Positions 8,493 through 17,631 of a stretch of 64,000 nt of DNA are shown one piece after another; positions within the stretch are counted from its first letter, which is position 1, and each line of letters starts with the position of its first letter. Source of the stretch: Ruminococcus albus AD2013 (GTDB taxonomy: Bacteria > Bacillota > Clostridia > Oscillospirales > Ruminococcaceae); assembly GCF_000526775.1 (NCBI RefSeq), contig NZ_JAGS01000001.1, forward strand, positions 1,054,001-1,118,000, in the 5' to 3' direction. A program made the position numbers and the translations under genes. Under the pieces are notes generated by a model. The model was given only the letters and a program-made list of their open reading frames with translations, was not told the origin of the DNA and made no database searches.

Positions 8493-9407
8493 ATGAACCA
8501 CTTACTCAAAATGCTTGATCTTTCAAAAGAGGAGATAATCGACATACTCAATCTGGCTGATCAGCTGAAATACGAAAACAAGAACGGAATCGAACACAAG
8601 GTGCTGAAGGGCAAGACTCTTGGCATGATATTCCAGAAGTCTTCCACACGTACACGTGTTTCTTTTGAGACAGGTATGTATCAGCTGGGCGGACAGGCAC
8701 TGTTCCTCTCCAACCGCGATCTTCAGATCGGCAGAGGCGAACCTGTTCAGGATACTGCAAGGGTACTCTCCCGCTATCTGGACGGTATAATGATACGTAC
8801 ATTTGAGCAGAAGGAAGTTGAAGATCTGGCTCAATACGGTTCTATCCCGATAATAAACGGTCTGACCGATTTCTGCCACCCTTGTCAGGTGCTTGCAGAC
8901 CTTATGACTATCCGTGAGTTCAAGGGTCAGTTTGAGGGTCTGAAGATGTGCTACATCGGCGACGGCAACAACATGGCAAACTCCCTGATCGTCGGCGGAC
9001 TTAAAGTCGGCATGAGCGTATCCATCGCTTGCCCCGAGGGCTATCGTCCCGATCCCGAGGTACTGGAATTCGCAAAGCAGTACGGTGACAAGTTCTTCAT
9101 GACCGATAAGCCCATCGAAGCTGCTAAGGACGCTGATGTTCTGTTCACAGACGTATGGACTTCCATGGGTGAAGAAGCAGAGACCGAGAAGCGTAAGGTA
9201 GCTTTTGCCGGATATCAGATAAATGACGATATAATGGCTGTTGCAAAGTCCGATGCTATGGTACAGCACTGCCTGCCTGCACACCGCGAGGAAGAGATCA
9301 CTGAGAAGGTATTCGAGGCTCACGCAAATGAGATCTTCGAGGAAGCTGAGAACAGACTCCACGCACAGAAGGCTGTAATGGTCAAGGTAATGGGTGAGAA
9401 AAAGTAA
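8493..9407 (+). CDS. argF: Ornithine carbamoyltransferase
   Basis: A 304-residue transcarbamylase that makes citrulline from ornithine and carbamoyl phosphate. The carbamoyl-phosphate motif SSTRTRVSFE, the HPCQVLADL segment, FTDVWTSMGEE for ornithine binding (SMG loop) and HCLPAHR are all intact. Length is normal for the family (about 305). The ribosome binding site GGAGGT lies upstream of the ATG at 8493. This is the last gene of the arg operon and is followed 14 bp later by a hairpin terminator. No argG, argH or carAB genes are in view, so the later steps must be encoded elsewhere. Confidence 0.96.
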   Translation: MNHLLKMLDLSKEEIIDILNLADQLKYENKNGIEHKVLKGKTLGMIFQKSSTRTRVSFETGMYQLGGQALFLSNRDLQIGRGEPVQDTARVLSRYLDGIMIRTFEQKEVEDLAQYGSIPIINGLTDFCHPCQVLADLMTIREFKGQFEGLKMCYIGDGNNMANSLIVGGLKVGMSVSIACPEGYRPDPEVLEFAKQYGDKFFMTDKPIEAAKDADVLFTDVWTSMGEEAETEKRKVAFAGYQINDDIMAVAKSDAMVQHCLPAHREEEITEKVFEAHANEIFEEAENRLHAQKAVMVKVMGEKK

Positions 9408-9421
9408 TTAATGTATAAAGA

Positions 9422-9452
9422 AAAGCCGCAGTTAAGATCTGCGGCTTTTTTA
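9422..9452. terminator. Bidirectional intrinsic terminator between argF and the U32 gene
   Basis: A 10-bp GC-rich stem, AAAGCCGCAG / CTGCGGCTTT, with a 7-nt loop is followed by a T-run on the plus strand and preceded by an A-run that gives a T-run on the minus strand. It separates convergent argF (+) and the peptidase U32 gene (-). Confidence 0.9.
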
Positions 9453-9454
9453 TG

Positions 9455-10672
9455 TTATTTTTTGATTCGTATAATAGAGTTCTTCGGGAAGATGCGGTCG
9501 CAAGTCATCGAGAACTTCATTGCAGCATGGTTAGCTGTCTCAATAGGTTCACCTTTTTCATCAAAGAGCTCGCTTGCTGTTAGTATCACAGGCTCGCCAT
9601 CTGGCGAAAGAACTTCGACTTCATCACCTTTATTGAACTTGTTGCGCTGTTCGGCATATATCCTGCCGTCCCTGCAATCCTCGATCACTGCCACAACATC
9701 ATACTCGCGGACATATCCGCTGTTTTCGTAATACTGACTCTCTCTGGGGTTGCCGAAGAGAAATCCGGGACAGTAAGCGCGGTGGCTTACCTTGTAGACC
9801 TCGTCTTTAAGCCACTGTGGCAGATGATAATTATCGGGGTCTGACTTGTATATATCCATAGCCTTTCGGTAAGCGTTGGTAATAACCGAAACATAGTAGG
9901 AAGATTTTGCACGTCCCTCGATCTTGAAGCTGTTAACACCTGCCTTGGCAAGCTTATCGATATGTTCGATAAGACACATATCCTTGGCATTGAGAATGAA
10001 AGTTCCGCGCTCGTCTTCAAATATGGGATAGAACTCATTTGTGCGCTTTTCCTCCATGAGGTGATATCCCCATCTACATGGCTGGGCACATTCACCGCGG
10101 TTGGCATCACGGGATGTCAGGTACTGTGAAAGCAGACATCTGCCCGAGAAGCTTACACACATGGCGCCGTGCACAAAACACTCGATGTCAAGATCATCAG
10201 GAGTTTTAGCGCGTATTTCAGCTATTTCTTCAAGAGTCAGCTCCCTTGCAAGAACTACCCGTTTCGCGCCCATGTTATAGAATTCATTAGCAGTGACATA
10301 ATTAACTATGCCCGCCTGAGTCGAGATATGTATCTCGGTATCGGGGGCGTATTTTTTTGCAAGAGACAGCAGACCGATATCGGTAACTATCAGTGCATCA
10401 ACGCCCGCATCGACTGCGTTTTTTACAAAACTCTCAAAGTGAGGTATCTCGTTATTATGCGGCAGAGTATTACAGGTCAGGAAGACCCTTTTGCCGCGTG
10501 AGTGAGCAAGTTCACAAGCCTGTGAAAGAAGCTCGGGAGTAAATTTTGCGGATGCTGCTCTCATACCGAAAGCTGTACCGCCAAGATAGACAGCGTCTGC
10601 GCCGAAATCCAGCGCAGCGTGCAGTCTTTCCATATCGCCTACGGGCGAAAGTATCTCAAGAAGATCGGACAT
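9455..10672 (-). CDS. Peptidase U32 family protein (TrhP/RlhA-like)
   Basis: A 405-residue U32 protein. The N-terminus EILSPVGDMERLHAALDFGADAVYLGG, the internal C-F-V-H-G-A-M-C-V-S-F-S-G-R-C signature and NRGECAQPCRWGY with its conserved cysteines define the family. The C-terminal beta-barrel region (NKFNKGDEVEVLSP) matches the tRNA/rRNA-hydroxylating members. In bacteria these proteins, once called collagenases, mostly hydroxylate U34 of tRNA (TrhP) or C2501 of 23S rRNA (RlhA) using prephenate. Which of the two applies here is not decided by sequence alone. The cysteines suggest an Fe-S cluster. It lies 27 bp downstream of mltG, a common Firmicute neighbour. Confidence 0.9.
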   Translation of the reverse strand: MSDLLEILSPVGDMERLHAALDFGADAVYLGGTAFGMRAASAKFTPELLSQACELAHSRGKRVFLTCNTLPHNNEIPHFESFVKNAVDAGVDALIVTDIGLLSLAKKYAPDTEIHISTQAGIVNYVTANEFYNMGAKRVVLARELTLEEIAEIRAKTPDDLDIECFVHGAMCVSFSGRCLLSQYLTSRDANRGECAQPCRWGYHLMEEKRTNEFYPIFEDERGTFILNAKDMCLIEHIDKLAKAGVNSFKIEGRAKSSYYVSVITNAYRKAMDIYKSDPDNYHLPQWLKDEVYKVSHRAYCPGFLFGNPRESQYYENSGYVREYDVVAVIEDCRDGRIYAEQRNKFNKGDEVEVLSPDGEPVILTASELFDEKGEPIETANHAAMKFSMTCDRIFPKNSIIRIKK

Positions 10673-10699
10673 CAGTTATCCCTACCAATTCTCGTTTTA

Positions 10700-12307
10700 T
10701 TATTCGTTGTTATCTTCATTACCGTTATCAGCTGTATCCTCAACCACCTGATCGCCTCTTCCTGCCTTTACAAGGTTCTTCTCGTGCTCATCGAGAGTCT
10801 CGGCATAGAAGGTCTCGCCTGTTTCGATATCGTTACAGAAGTAATAGTAGTCTGTCTTTTCAGGGTTCAGTACAGCATTTATTGCATCCATACCGGGATT
10901 GCAGATAGGTCCTGCAGGCAGTCCGTCAATAGCGTAGGTATCGTAATACTCAGCGTAATGGAGAACCAGATCATCGTTTTTAGTGTTTGGCTTGATCACT
11001 TTGTTGATATAATTATAGGTTGTATCTGACTGGAGCATCGGGAAAGTATCCGAATCTCTCATACGGTTGAGGAATACCGATGCTACTCTTGGCATCTCAT
11101 CAACATTTGCAGCTTCAAGCTGAACGATAGAAGCAAGGGTGATGGTCTCGTTAAGAGTAAGACCACGATCGTTCATCTTTTTGTACATAGCATCATTTAT
11201 CTTTGAATCATAATGATCTCTGAGTATTCTGCATATATTATAGGCAGTATCATTTACATAGAACTCATAGGTATCGGGGAAGAGATAGCCTTCTCTTGAA
11301 TAGAATACGTTCTTGTTCTCTGTAAGGTAGCCCTCAAACTTATAGCCCATATCCCTGTTGAATTCAAAGAGGAAGTCCTCAGCCTTACATACATTGTTAT
11401 CTTCAAGCTTTTGGGCGATATCTACAAGGTACTCACCCTCGGTGAAGGTCACGGTAACTGTCTCATAGGTCTCTCTCTGCTTCTCAAGCTCTTCAATGAT
11501 ATCGGAGTAGGGCTGAGAAGGCTGAAGCTTGATATCTCCCGGGTATATAGTAGCAGGTTTCATGATCTTTAATGTATAGATGAACAGCTTCTTGTTCTTG
11601 ATTATGCCGTTCTCTACAAGAAGATCTGCTATCTGCTCATTTGTAGAACCCTCGGGGATATTGAAGGATATCTCGTTATCATCCTTGCCTATACCATAGT
11701 ATTCCATACCAAGAGTCAGTCCTGCAACTGCGAGAAGAAGTGATACAGTGAGGATTATGGTAACGAGGATAATTCCGCCGAAGATAGAGCCATTGAAACC
11801 TACGCCTCTCTTCTTTTTTCTTCCCGATGACTTGCCGCTTCTGCTTTTGCCTGAACTGCGGTCTTCATCGGAACGCGATGCTTTGCGGGGAGATCTTCTG
11901 ACGGGTTCATCATCTTCTTCGCTCTCCTCGTCTTCATCCTCATCTTCATCAAACTCGTCTTCAATGTCAGCGTCCTTACCAAAGTGCTTTTTGATATCGT
12001 CATTGGCGATAGCTGAAGTTTCCTTTTCCTCTTCATGCTCTTCGACAGCTTCAGCATCATCGGATATTACAGCTTCTGCTTCTTTTTCTTCGGGTATTGA
12101 AGCGGGAGCGCTCACAGCCTCGGCACTGTTATCAAGCGCATCATCGGAAGATATTCTCCTTCTGGGTCTGTTTTTCAGCGAAGCCAGAAGTTCATCTATC
12201 TCATCGACATCAGACTTCTTCGGCTTTTCAGCGTTGATCGAAGTATCGCCGACGTTACCTTTGCTTTCGCCGAGTATATCGTCGATATCGAAATTTTTGT
12301 CACTCAT
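10700..12307 (-). CDS. mltG: Endolytic murein transglycosylase MltG (YceG-like)
   Basis: A 535-residue protein with a very acidic, low-complexity cytoplasmic N-terminal region (about residues 1-170, rich in D/E and later R/K), one transmembrane helix near 175-200, then the extracellular YceG domain. MltG cuts nascent peptidoglycan strands near the membrane and so sets glycan length. The catalytic-region motif reads LASIVQLEAANVDEMPRVASVFLNRM, with E398 kept and Gln at position 396, where Gram-negative enzymes have Glu. The motif is followed by the LQSDTTYNY segment and GLPAGPICNPG. The long charged cytoplasmic tail is larger than in E. coli but common in Firmicutes. The gene lies upstream of the U32 gene and 25 bp downstream of the cyclo-ligase gene. 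Confidence 0.9.
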   Translation of the reverse strand: MSDKNFDIDDILGESKGNVGDTSINAEKPKKSDVDEIDELLASLKNRPRRRISSDDALDNSAEAVSAPASIPEEKEAEAVISDDAEAVEEHEEEKETSAIANDDIKKHFGKDADIEDEFDEDEDEDEESEEDDEPVRRSPRKASRSDEDRSSGKSRSGKSSGRKKKRGVGFNGSIFGGIILVTIILTVSLLLAVAGLTLGMEYYGIGKDDNEISFNIPEGSTNEQIADLLVENGIIKNKKLFIYTLKIMKPATIYPGDIKLQPSQPYSDIIEELEKQRETYETVTVTFTEGEYLVDIAQKLEDNNVCKAEDFLFEFNRDMGYKFEGYLTENKNVFYSREGYLFPDTYEFYVNDTAYNICRILRDHYDSKINDAMYKKMNDRGLTLNETITLASIVQLEAANVDEMPRVASVFLNRMRDSDTFPMLQSDTTYNYINKVIKPNTKNDDLVLHYAEYYDTYAIDGLPAGPICNPGMDAINAVLNPEKTDYYYFCNDIETGETFYAETLDEHEKNLVKAGRGDQVVEDTADNGNEDNNE

Positions 12308-12332
12308 TCATTTTGACTTCCTTTCCTTTATA

Positions 12333-12932
12333 TTATATATTATCCGCAGAAATTTTGATCAAGCTTTTCTCGGTAATTATCATATCAACAGAAACATCAT
12401 GCTCATCACAGGGCAATTTATCCTCTGTCAGGCAGCTTTCGCAGCACAGACCAACGGTAATACCCTTGAAATCAGTGAGAAATCTGTCGTAGAAACCCTT
12501 TCCGAATCCCAGCCGATAGCCCTTGGTATCAAAACTGAGGGCGGGCACAACGCACAAAGCTTTTACATATTCATCGATGCGCTCGCATTCGGCGGAAGGC
12601 TCCAATATACCAAAATGCCCCGATTCAAGATCATCAAGACTATTGATGCGATAAAAGTGCATCTCATTGGTACCGCTGACACATCTTGGACACAGCAGGC
12701 GTTTATCAGCTCCGTTATTTATATCACTAAGAACTTTTTCGATTATGCCGATGGTTCCTATCTCGATATCCCCCGAAACATATATGAGTATATCTCGGGA
12801 ATTTTTATACACATCGCTTTCGGTAAACGCGGTGCATACTGCGCTGTCTGCGGCTCTTTTCTCATGCGGGTCTCTTGCAAGCCTGATGGCTTTGAAATGT
12901 TTTCTCAGCTCCTGCTTAGTCAGTCCCTGCAT
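12333..12932 (-). CDS. 5-formyltetrahydrofolate cyclo-ligase family protein
   Basis: A 199-residue protein of the 5-FTHF cyclo-ligase family, which converts 5-formyl-THF to 5,10-methenyl-THF with ATP and recycles stored folate. The N-terminal KQELRKHFKAIR basic stretch and the C-terminal GYRLGFGKGFYDRFL motif (G-x-G-x-G-Y-Y/F-D) are diagnostic, with C-D-E-H-D-V-x-V-D near the end. The start ATG overlaps the end of the DJ-1 gene by 13 bp, indicating translational coupling. It sits 25 bp before mltG. Active thymidylate and folate genes (thyX, tmk) are a few genes upstream on the same strand. Confidence 0.92.
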   Translation of the reverse strand: MQGLTKQELRKHFKAIRLARDPHEKRAADSAVCTAFTESDVYKNSRDILIYVSGDIEIGTIGIIEKVLSDINNGADKRLLCPRCVSGTNEMHFYRINSLDDLESGHFGILEPSAECERIDEYVKALCVVPALSFDTKGYRLGFGKGFYDRFLTDFKGITVGLCCESCLTEDKLPCDEHDVSVDMIITEKSLIKISADNI

Positions 12933-13465
12933 TGTATACCCTTTCTTATCTCCTCGGCTTTTGCTTTGGAAACGAGTTTTTCAGTTAGAGCAAGGGCAAA
13001 GTCAACAGCTACACCTGCGCCCTTTGCGGTGATGAACTTGTCATCAACAGCAACATGGTCATCTGAGATAACTGCGCCTTCAAGATCTTTTTCAAATCCG
13101 GGGAAGCAGATAGCCTTCTTGCCTTTCAGCAGACCCTTATGACCGAGTATGCTGGGCGCAGCGCAGATAGCTGCTATATATTTATCGTTCTTTGCGCAGA
13201 AATCGATAGCCGCCTGAACGTAGTCATCATTCTCCAGATTTATAGTACCGGGCATACCGCCGGGGAGGACGATCATATCAATTTTATCATCGAGAACGAC
13301 CTTATCTACGGTAATATCGGGAGTGAACCTTACCTTGTGGGCGCCCACAACTGTTTCACCGCTTACGCCGACTGTTACAACTTCAACGCCTGCGCGTCTT
13401 AGAATATCGATGGGTGCCAGAGCTTCGAGCTCTTCAAAACCATCTGCAAGAAATACGTATACCAT
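12920..13465 (-). CDS. DJ-1/PfpI family protein
   Basis: A 181-residue DJ-1 subfamily protein of the class I glutamine-amidotransferase-like fold. It shows the opening M-V-Y-V-F-L-A-D-G-F-E-E-L-E-A, the PGGMPGT loop and the nucleophile elbow A-I-C-A-A-P (Cys at about residue 98), plus C-F-P-G-F-E and the TAKGAGVAVDFALAL end. DJ-1 homologs are linked to oxidative-stress protection, deglycase or glyoxalase activity. The exact chemistry is debated. The ribosome binding site GGAGGA is upstream of the ATG. The 3' end overlaps the cyclo-ligase gene by 13 bp. Confidence 0.92.
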   Translation of the reverse strand: MVYVFLADGFEELEALAPIDILRRAGVEVVTVGVSGETVVGAHKVRFTPDITVDKVVLDDKIDMIVLPGGMPGTINLENDDYVQAAIDFCAKNDKYIAAICAAPSILGHKGLLKGKKAICFPGFEKDLEGAVISDDHVAVDDKFITAKGAGVAVDFALALTEKLVSKAKAEEIRKGIQCRD

Positions 13466-13480
13466 AGAATTCTCCTCCGT

Positions 13481-14383
13481 TCATTCAAAACTTACTGTAT
13501 ACTTATGCAAAAGAAATTCAGGGTGATATGAGAGCTTTGAGCGCCTGAGACCCTCGATGCCCATATCCTCTTCCCTGTTTATATATTTTAGCTGAGAAGC
13601 ATATCTTTTCGCAAACTGATTGCAAAGCATGGGATACGCGCCGTTTATATCGCCCCTTGCCTTTTCGATATGCACAACAAATGTATTACTGTTTAGCTGT
13701 TCACCTATCGTAAACCCGACCATCTCGCCGCCTGAGCGGAGTATACCGCCTTTGAGACCGAGATAGTCCATATTCATCAGAAAACGGTGAATGGCATACT
13801 GCTCGATAGCCGCAGAGCCTTCACTGTCACCGACTGAATTATAGATATCAGCAGCGAAACGGAAACAATCATCGATATCACATGGTCTTATCTCATCAAA
13901 AGACCAGTCATTCTCAAGAAATCTGTTGATGTGATTCCTTTTGCCGTGATATTTTTTGCCTTCAAAGGTGATAAGCTTTTCGGAAAGATATATATAATCA
14001 GAATTTCCGCGGTCAGCAAAGAAACTGATCCTGTCACCATAGACCGCTTTCATCCACTCAAGTTCTTTCTCGGTAACGGAGCATACTCTGAATGTGTCAC
14101 CCTTATCAGTTATAAACTTTTCAAGTTCTGCCAGCAGTGATATGATCTTCTCTCTGCCGATATCGTCATCAGAAACGCCGGTCGGAAACAGTATAACAGG
14201 CTCTCCATCGAAAAAGCTCATGAGTATATAAAAATCGCCATACAGACATATCAGCGAATCATTCAGCCTGTGCCACGCAAAATTATTTGCAAAGCTGTAC
14301 TCACAGCCCATGCGGTCGGATACTGCAAGCCTTGCATTTATCTCTTCGCGGTCAGTGAGTTCAATTTTTCTGAAATCAAACAT
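13481..14383 (-). CDS. DUF2156 / phosphatidylglycerol lysyltransferase-like (GNAT fold) protein
   Basis: A 300-residue soluble protein whose sequence, beginning FDFRKIELTDREEI and containing SFANNFAWH, GKKYHGKRNHINRFL and YPMLCNQFAKRY, matches the DUF2156 family found widely in Clostridia. This family corresponds to the double-GNAT C-terminal domain of MprF-type aminoacyl-phosphatidylglycerol synthases, without the flippase membrane part. It could transfer an amino acid from aminoacyl-tRNA to a lipid or other acceptor, but this is family inference. It lies 15 bp downstream of DJ-1's start region and 3 bp after thymidylate kinase on the same strand. Confidence 0.8.
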   Translation of the reverse strand: MFDFRKIELTDREEINARLAVSDRMGCEYSFANNFAWHRLNDSLICLYGDFYILMSFFDGEPVILFPTGVSDDDIGREKIISLLAELEKFITDKGDTFRVCSVTEKELEWMKAVYGDRISFFADRGNSDYIYLSEKLITFEGKKYHGKRNHINRFLENDWSFDEIRPCDIDDCFRFAADIYNSVGDSEGSAAIEQYAIHRFLMNMDYLGLKGGILRSGGEMVGFTIGEQLNSNTFVVHIEKARGDINGAYPMLCNQFAKRYASQLKYINREEDMGIEGLRRSKLSYHPEFLLHKYTVSFE

Positions 14384-14386
14384 TTG

Positions 14387-15043
14387 CTATTCAATTATCT
14401 CCGTCAGCTTTTCAAATATCGTATCGATACTGAGCGGTTCATCGCCGCAGCCGCATTCCACGATATCCCAGCCCTGTTTTTCGGCGGTAAAAAGCGCTGC
14501 CTTTCGGCACATACGCAGAAAACCGATGTTCTTTTCATGGATATCCTTTTTGCTCTCATCGCCGCCGTATCTGGCAGAAAGTAACTTCTGTGAGATATCT
14601 ATGGGCATATCAAGGAATATGACCTTATCGGGCTTTGGCAGACCCAGCTTGCCGTACTCGTAATCCTCCAGCCATGCAAGGTAGTTTTCCCATTCTTCCT
14701 CGGGAAGCTTGGTCATCTGGTAGATGCAGTTTGAGGTAACGTATCTTGCCGCCAGTATCAGGCAGCCGTCGTTATAATCTGCTTCCCAGTATTTTTTGTA
14801 GCTTACATATCTGTCAGCGGCATAGAAGCTTGAAGCCGCATAAGCGTTGACAGCTTCTGCACTTCCTGCAATATCACCATTAAGATACATCTGCACCAGG
14901 GTAGATGATGGGTCATCATAATCGGGAAAGCTTATGGCTTTAAGCTTTACACCCTTTGCTTTCAGATATTCAGACAGCTTTTCAAACTGAGTTGACTTTC
15001 CACTGCCGTCAAGACCCTCAAGAACTATCAGTTTATATTTCAT
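14387..15043 (-). CDS. tmk: Thymidylate kinase (dTMP kinase-like)
   Basis: A 218-residue P-loop kinase with LIVLEGLDGSGKSTQFEKL at the N-terminus, an F-P-D-Y segment for dTMP binding, R-Y-V-x-S-N for the DR-Y type motif, and a lid-type region near KKDIHEKN. It phosphorylates dTMP to dTDP. I place the start at ATG 15043, two bases from the thyX stop, because the family begins directly with the K-L-I-V-L-E-G strand; a longer start at 15079 would overlap thyX. Adjacency to thyX makes a thymidylate module. The D-R-Y/H motif is slightly divergent (AARYVTSN), as in a second tmk-like clade of Firmicutes, so another nucleotide substrate is possible. Confidence 0.85.
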   Translation of the reverse strand: MKYKLIVLEGLDGSGKSTQFEKLSEYLKAKGVKLKAISFPDYDDPSSTLVQMYLNGDIAGSAEAVNAYAASSFYAADRYVSYKKYWEADYNDGCLILAARYVTSNCIYQMTKLPEEEWENYLAWLEDYEYGKLGLPKPDKVIFLDMPIDISQKLLSARYGGDESKKDIHEKNIGFLRMCRKAALFTAEKQGWDIVECGCGDEPLSIDTIFEKLTEIIE

Positions 15044-15044
15044 A

Positions 15045-15806
15045 TCAAAGCACCTTATACTTTTCACGGACTTCTGCAAACTTTCCGCAGGTCATCTTGC
15101 CCTCGGGACATTTGCCCTCAGCAACACAGGAAGGTCCTGCATTCTTAAATACATTAGGAGCGACCTCACGGCAGAGCTTCAGCATTTCATCAGCAACAGC
15201 CTTTATCTCCCACTGTGCTCTGTTGCAGCAGCGGTGTTCAAAGAAATTGAACAGGCTCCTGACATTCATAGTAACGACTATTTTAGTCTCACAGGCATTG
15301 GGAAGAACGAATCTTGCGTCTTCATTTGCCTTTTTGCGGGCGTTGCGTGCAGCGGTCTTTTCGTCCTGACCCTGTGCGATGAAGTCTGCCTTGTGTTTTT
15401 CAGTGAGCATTTCTGCTATCTTATGATAGCTTTCAACAAGCACTTCCATAGTGCGGTCGAATTCAGCCTTTGCTTCGGGCACAGCTTCTATCTCGGGCGG
15501 TGTTATAAAATCAAAACCGTCCTCGTTGACATAGCGCTGGCTCTTTTGAGAGTACGAAGCTATACGATGCCTTACCAGCTGATGCGAACAGGCACGGGAA
15601 ATGCCTTCTATTCCGAAAGTAAAGCTTACGTGCTCCATAACGCTCTCATGTCCGATGGAAGCCAGCATATTGACGAACTCAGCTGTTTTTTCCTCAGTAA
15701 GACCGTCTTTAAGAGAACCAATATCGCTGCTTGAATAGCAAAGCTTTGCAGCTGTCGCGATTATCTTTTCAGGTTCGGGTGTATGAGCGATCAGCATAAC
15801 TTTCAT
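15045..15806 (-). CDS. thyX: FAD-dependent thymidylate synthase
   Basis: A 253-residue ThyX that makes dTMP from dUMP using methylene-THF and reduced FAD. The signature RHRIASYSQKSQRY (R-H-R-x-x-S-x-x-x-x-S-x-R-Y) is intact, as are the E-S-V-M-E-H-V-S-F-T-F and NRAQWEIKAVADEML regions. The C-terminal tail (EGKCPEGKMTCGK) adds cysteines beyond the usual core, perhaps for metal binding. The start is set at ATG 15806 (MKVMLIAHTP) with the ribosome binding site GAAGGGAAG, rather than six codons upstream. A near-consensus promoter lies just upstream. No thyA is seen in the window. Confidence 0.96.
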   Translation of the reverse strand: MKVMLIAHTPEPEKIIATAAKLCYSSSDIGSLKDGLTEEKTAEFVNMLASIGHESVMEHVSFTFGIEGISRACSHQLVRHRIASYSQKSQRYVNEDGFDFITPPEIEAVPEAKAEFDRTMEVLVESYHKIAEMLTEKHKADFIAQGQDEKTAARNARKKANEDARFVLPNACETKIVVTMNVRSLFNFFEHRCCNRAQWEIKAVADEMLKLCREVAPNVFKNAGPSCVAEGKCPEGKMTCGKFAEVREKYKVL

Positions 15807-15839
15807 AAAACATCTTCCCTTCACTTCATAGATATAATT

Positions 15840-15868
15840 ATTATACCATTAAATTCAATTCAAGTCAA
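15840..15868 (-). promoter_or_regulatory. Sigma-A type promoter for thyX operon
   Basis: On the minus strand TTGACT (-35) and TATAAT (-10) are separated by 17 nt, about 35 bp upstream of the thyX start. It lies downstream of the recN terminator, so it marks the start of the thyX-to-U32 transcript. Confidence 0.8.
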
Positions 15869-15902
15869 CAAATATTCGTAAATTTAACAAAATGACCACG
15901 AA

Positions 15903-15928
15903 AAAAGGCAGATAAACTCTGCCTTTGA
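15903..15928 (-). terminator. Intrinsic terminator after recN
   Basis: A 9-bp stem AAAGGCAGA / TCTGCCTTT with a 5-nt loop is followed on the minus strand by six T residues. It sits 38 bp past the recN stop and ends the cluster transcribed from 25.7 kb. Confidence 0.8.
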
Positions 15929-15963
15929 ATAAAATATCATAATAAATGTGCCGAAAACTGCAA

Positions 15964-17631
15964 TTATTTTACAGCCGAGAGCAGTTCATCGGCGTTTTCA
16001 AGCATAAGCTCAGTGATATTATCTCCGCCCATTATCCTTGCTATCTCGTACTTTCTTTCCTCATGTGCGAGAGTTCTCACGGCGGTGACTGTTCTGTCGC
16101 CCACTATATTTTTCTCAATGAGCAGGTGATTATCTGCCATGACAGCTATCTGAGCAAGGTGAGTAACGCACAGCACCTGCCTGTGTTTTGAGATCTCACG
16201 GAGTTTCAAGCCTATCTTCTGTGCGGCTCTTCCGCTGACACCTGTATCTATCTCATCGAAAATAAGGGTGTCGATAGAATCCTTTTCAGCGAGTACGCTT
16301 TTGAGGGCGAGCATTATTCTTGAAAGTTCACCGCCCGAAGCTATCTTCGCAATAGGACGAGGTTCTTCACCGATATTAGCTGATATCAGGAACTCGATAT
16401 TATCCATACCGTTCTGGGTCAGTTTTCCTGTCTCCTGACCAACCACCAGCTTTACACTGGGCATATTCAGGAATTCAAGCTCCCCTGTTACCTGACTTAC
16501 AAATCTTTCGGCAGCGGCTCTGCGGAAATCCGAGAGGGTCTTTGCCTTATGTGATACCTCTGCCAACAGACGGTCTTTTTCTGCTTCAAGTTCCTTGACG
16601 TTCTGCTCGGAACTGCTGAGTATCTCCAGCTCTTCCTCGCTTTTTTCAAGAGTGGATATTACATCGCTGAGCTCGGGACCGTACTTTTTGCATATCTTCC
16701 GCAGGTCATCTGAACGCTGATTGAGCCAATCAAAGCGCTTGGGATCGACATCAAGCTTATCAAGGACTGATGCTAGTTCACCCGAGATATCATCGAGTTC
16801 GATAATGGCGGAATTCAACCTCTCACTGATCGGAGCAAGTTCTGCCATGATATCGGTGTAGCCGTCAATTTTATCAGAACACTCAGATACAAGTTCGGAT
16901 ATTCCCTCTGTATCGTCATCTCCCGAAAGCATAAGCTGAGCTGCGTAGACCGCTTCGGAAATAGCGACCGCATTCTTTGAAACTTCAAGCTCGGCAGCTA
17001 TCTGCTTTTCTTCATCGGGATCGGTGATATCTAGGACACGGATATCGGCTATGATATCTTCAAGCTCGCAGATGCGCATTTCCTTTCTGCCCGCTTCTTT
17101 TCGGAGGTCGTTTATCTTTTTTGCAACGTGCTGTAATTCACGGAAAGACTTTCTGTAATCGGCGATAAGTTCTTCCGAGCCTGCATAGCCGTCAAGGATA
17201 TCGATATGTTTTTCGGGTGACATGAGTATCTGGTTATCGTGCTGACCGTGGATATTCACGAGAAGATCGCCGATATCCCTAAGAAGCGAGACATTCACAG
17301 CCCGCTGATTTACTCTTGCGATACTTCCGCCGTCGGAACGTATCTCACGGGTCAGAGAAAGCTGACCGTCCTCACAGTCAACACCCATTTCTTCAAGCTG
17401 TTTAAGAACAGTCTCGCCGATATCGGTGAAAAGTCCCGAAATAACAGCCTTATCTGCCCCGGTGCGGACAATATCCTTAGTAACTCGCTGACCGAGGATA
17501 GCGTTTATGCCGTTTATAAGTATCGATTTACCTGCACCCGTTTCGCCAGTGAAAGCGTTGAAGCTTTCGGTAAAGCCGATGGATGCTTTTTCAATAACTG
17601 CAAGATTTTCGATATAAAGCTCTCTTAACAT
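15964..17631 (-). CDS. recN: DNA repair protein RecN
   Basis: A 555-residue SMC-like ATPase involved in recombinational double-strand-break repair. Walker A is GETGAGKS near residues 30-37, the long coiled-coil spans roughly 150-370, and the C-terminal ABC signature and Walker B region ASGGELSRIMLALK and TLIFDEIDTGVSGRAAQKIG are intact. Length fits RecN (about 550-570). The ATG at 17631 directly abuts the argR stop codon, a conserved Firmicute arrangement (nadK-argR-recN). A terminator follows 38 bp downstream. Confidence 0.97.
   Translation of the reverse strand: MLRELYIENLAVIEKASIGFTESFNAFTGETGAGKSILINGINAILGQRVTKDIVRTGADKAVISGLFTDIGETVLKQLEEMGVDCEDGQLSLTREIRSDGGSIARVNQRAVNVSLLRDIGDLLVNIHGQHDNQILMSPEKHIDILDGYAGSEELIADYRKSFRELQHVAKKINDLRKEAGRKEMRICELEDIIADIRVLDITDPDEEKQIAAELEVSKNAVAISEAVYAAQLMLSGDDDTEGISELVSECSDKIDGYTDIMAELAPISERLNSAIIELDDISGELASVLDKLDVDPKRFDWLNQRSDDLRKICKKYGPELSDVISTLEKSEEELEILSSSEQNVKELEAEKDRLLAEVSHKAKTLSDFRRAAAERFVSQVTGELEFLNMPSVKLVVGQETGKLTQNGMDNIEFLISANIGEEPRPIAKIASGGELSRIMLALKSVLAEKDSIDTLIFDEIDTGVSGRAAQKIGLKLREISKHRQVLCVTHLAQIAVMADNHLLIEKNIVGDRTVTAVRTLAHEERKYEIARIMGGDNITELMLENADELLSAVK

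Noticed and set aside
8523..9362. A 279-codon minus-strand frame opposite argF
   Set aside because: It is a shadow of argF, whose motifs and operon context are clear.
11098..11122. MltG might be inactive because of Gln at position 396
   Set aside because: The nearby Glu398 is kept, and I recall similar Q-x-E patterns in Firmicute MltG proteins, so loss of activity is not supported.
11748..13142. A 464-codon plus-strand frame over mltG and the cyclo-ligase
   Set aside because: It is long only because of the low-complexity acidic region of mltG read in reverse (Ser-rich), and it has no known pattern.
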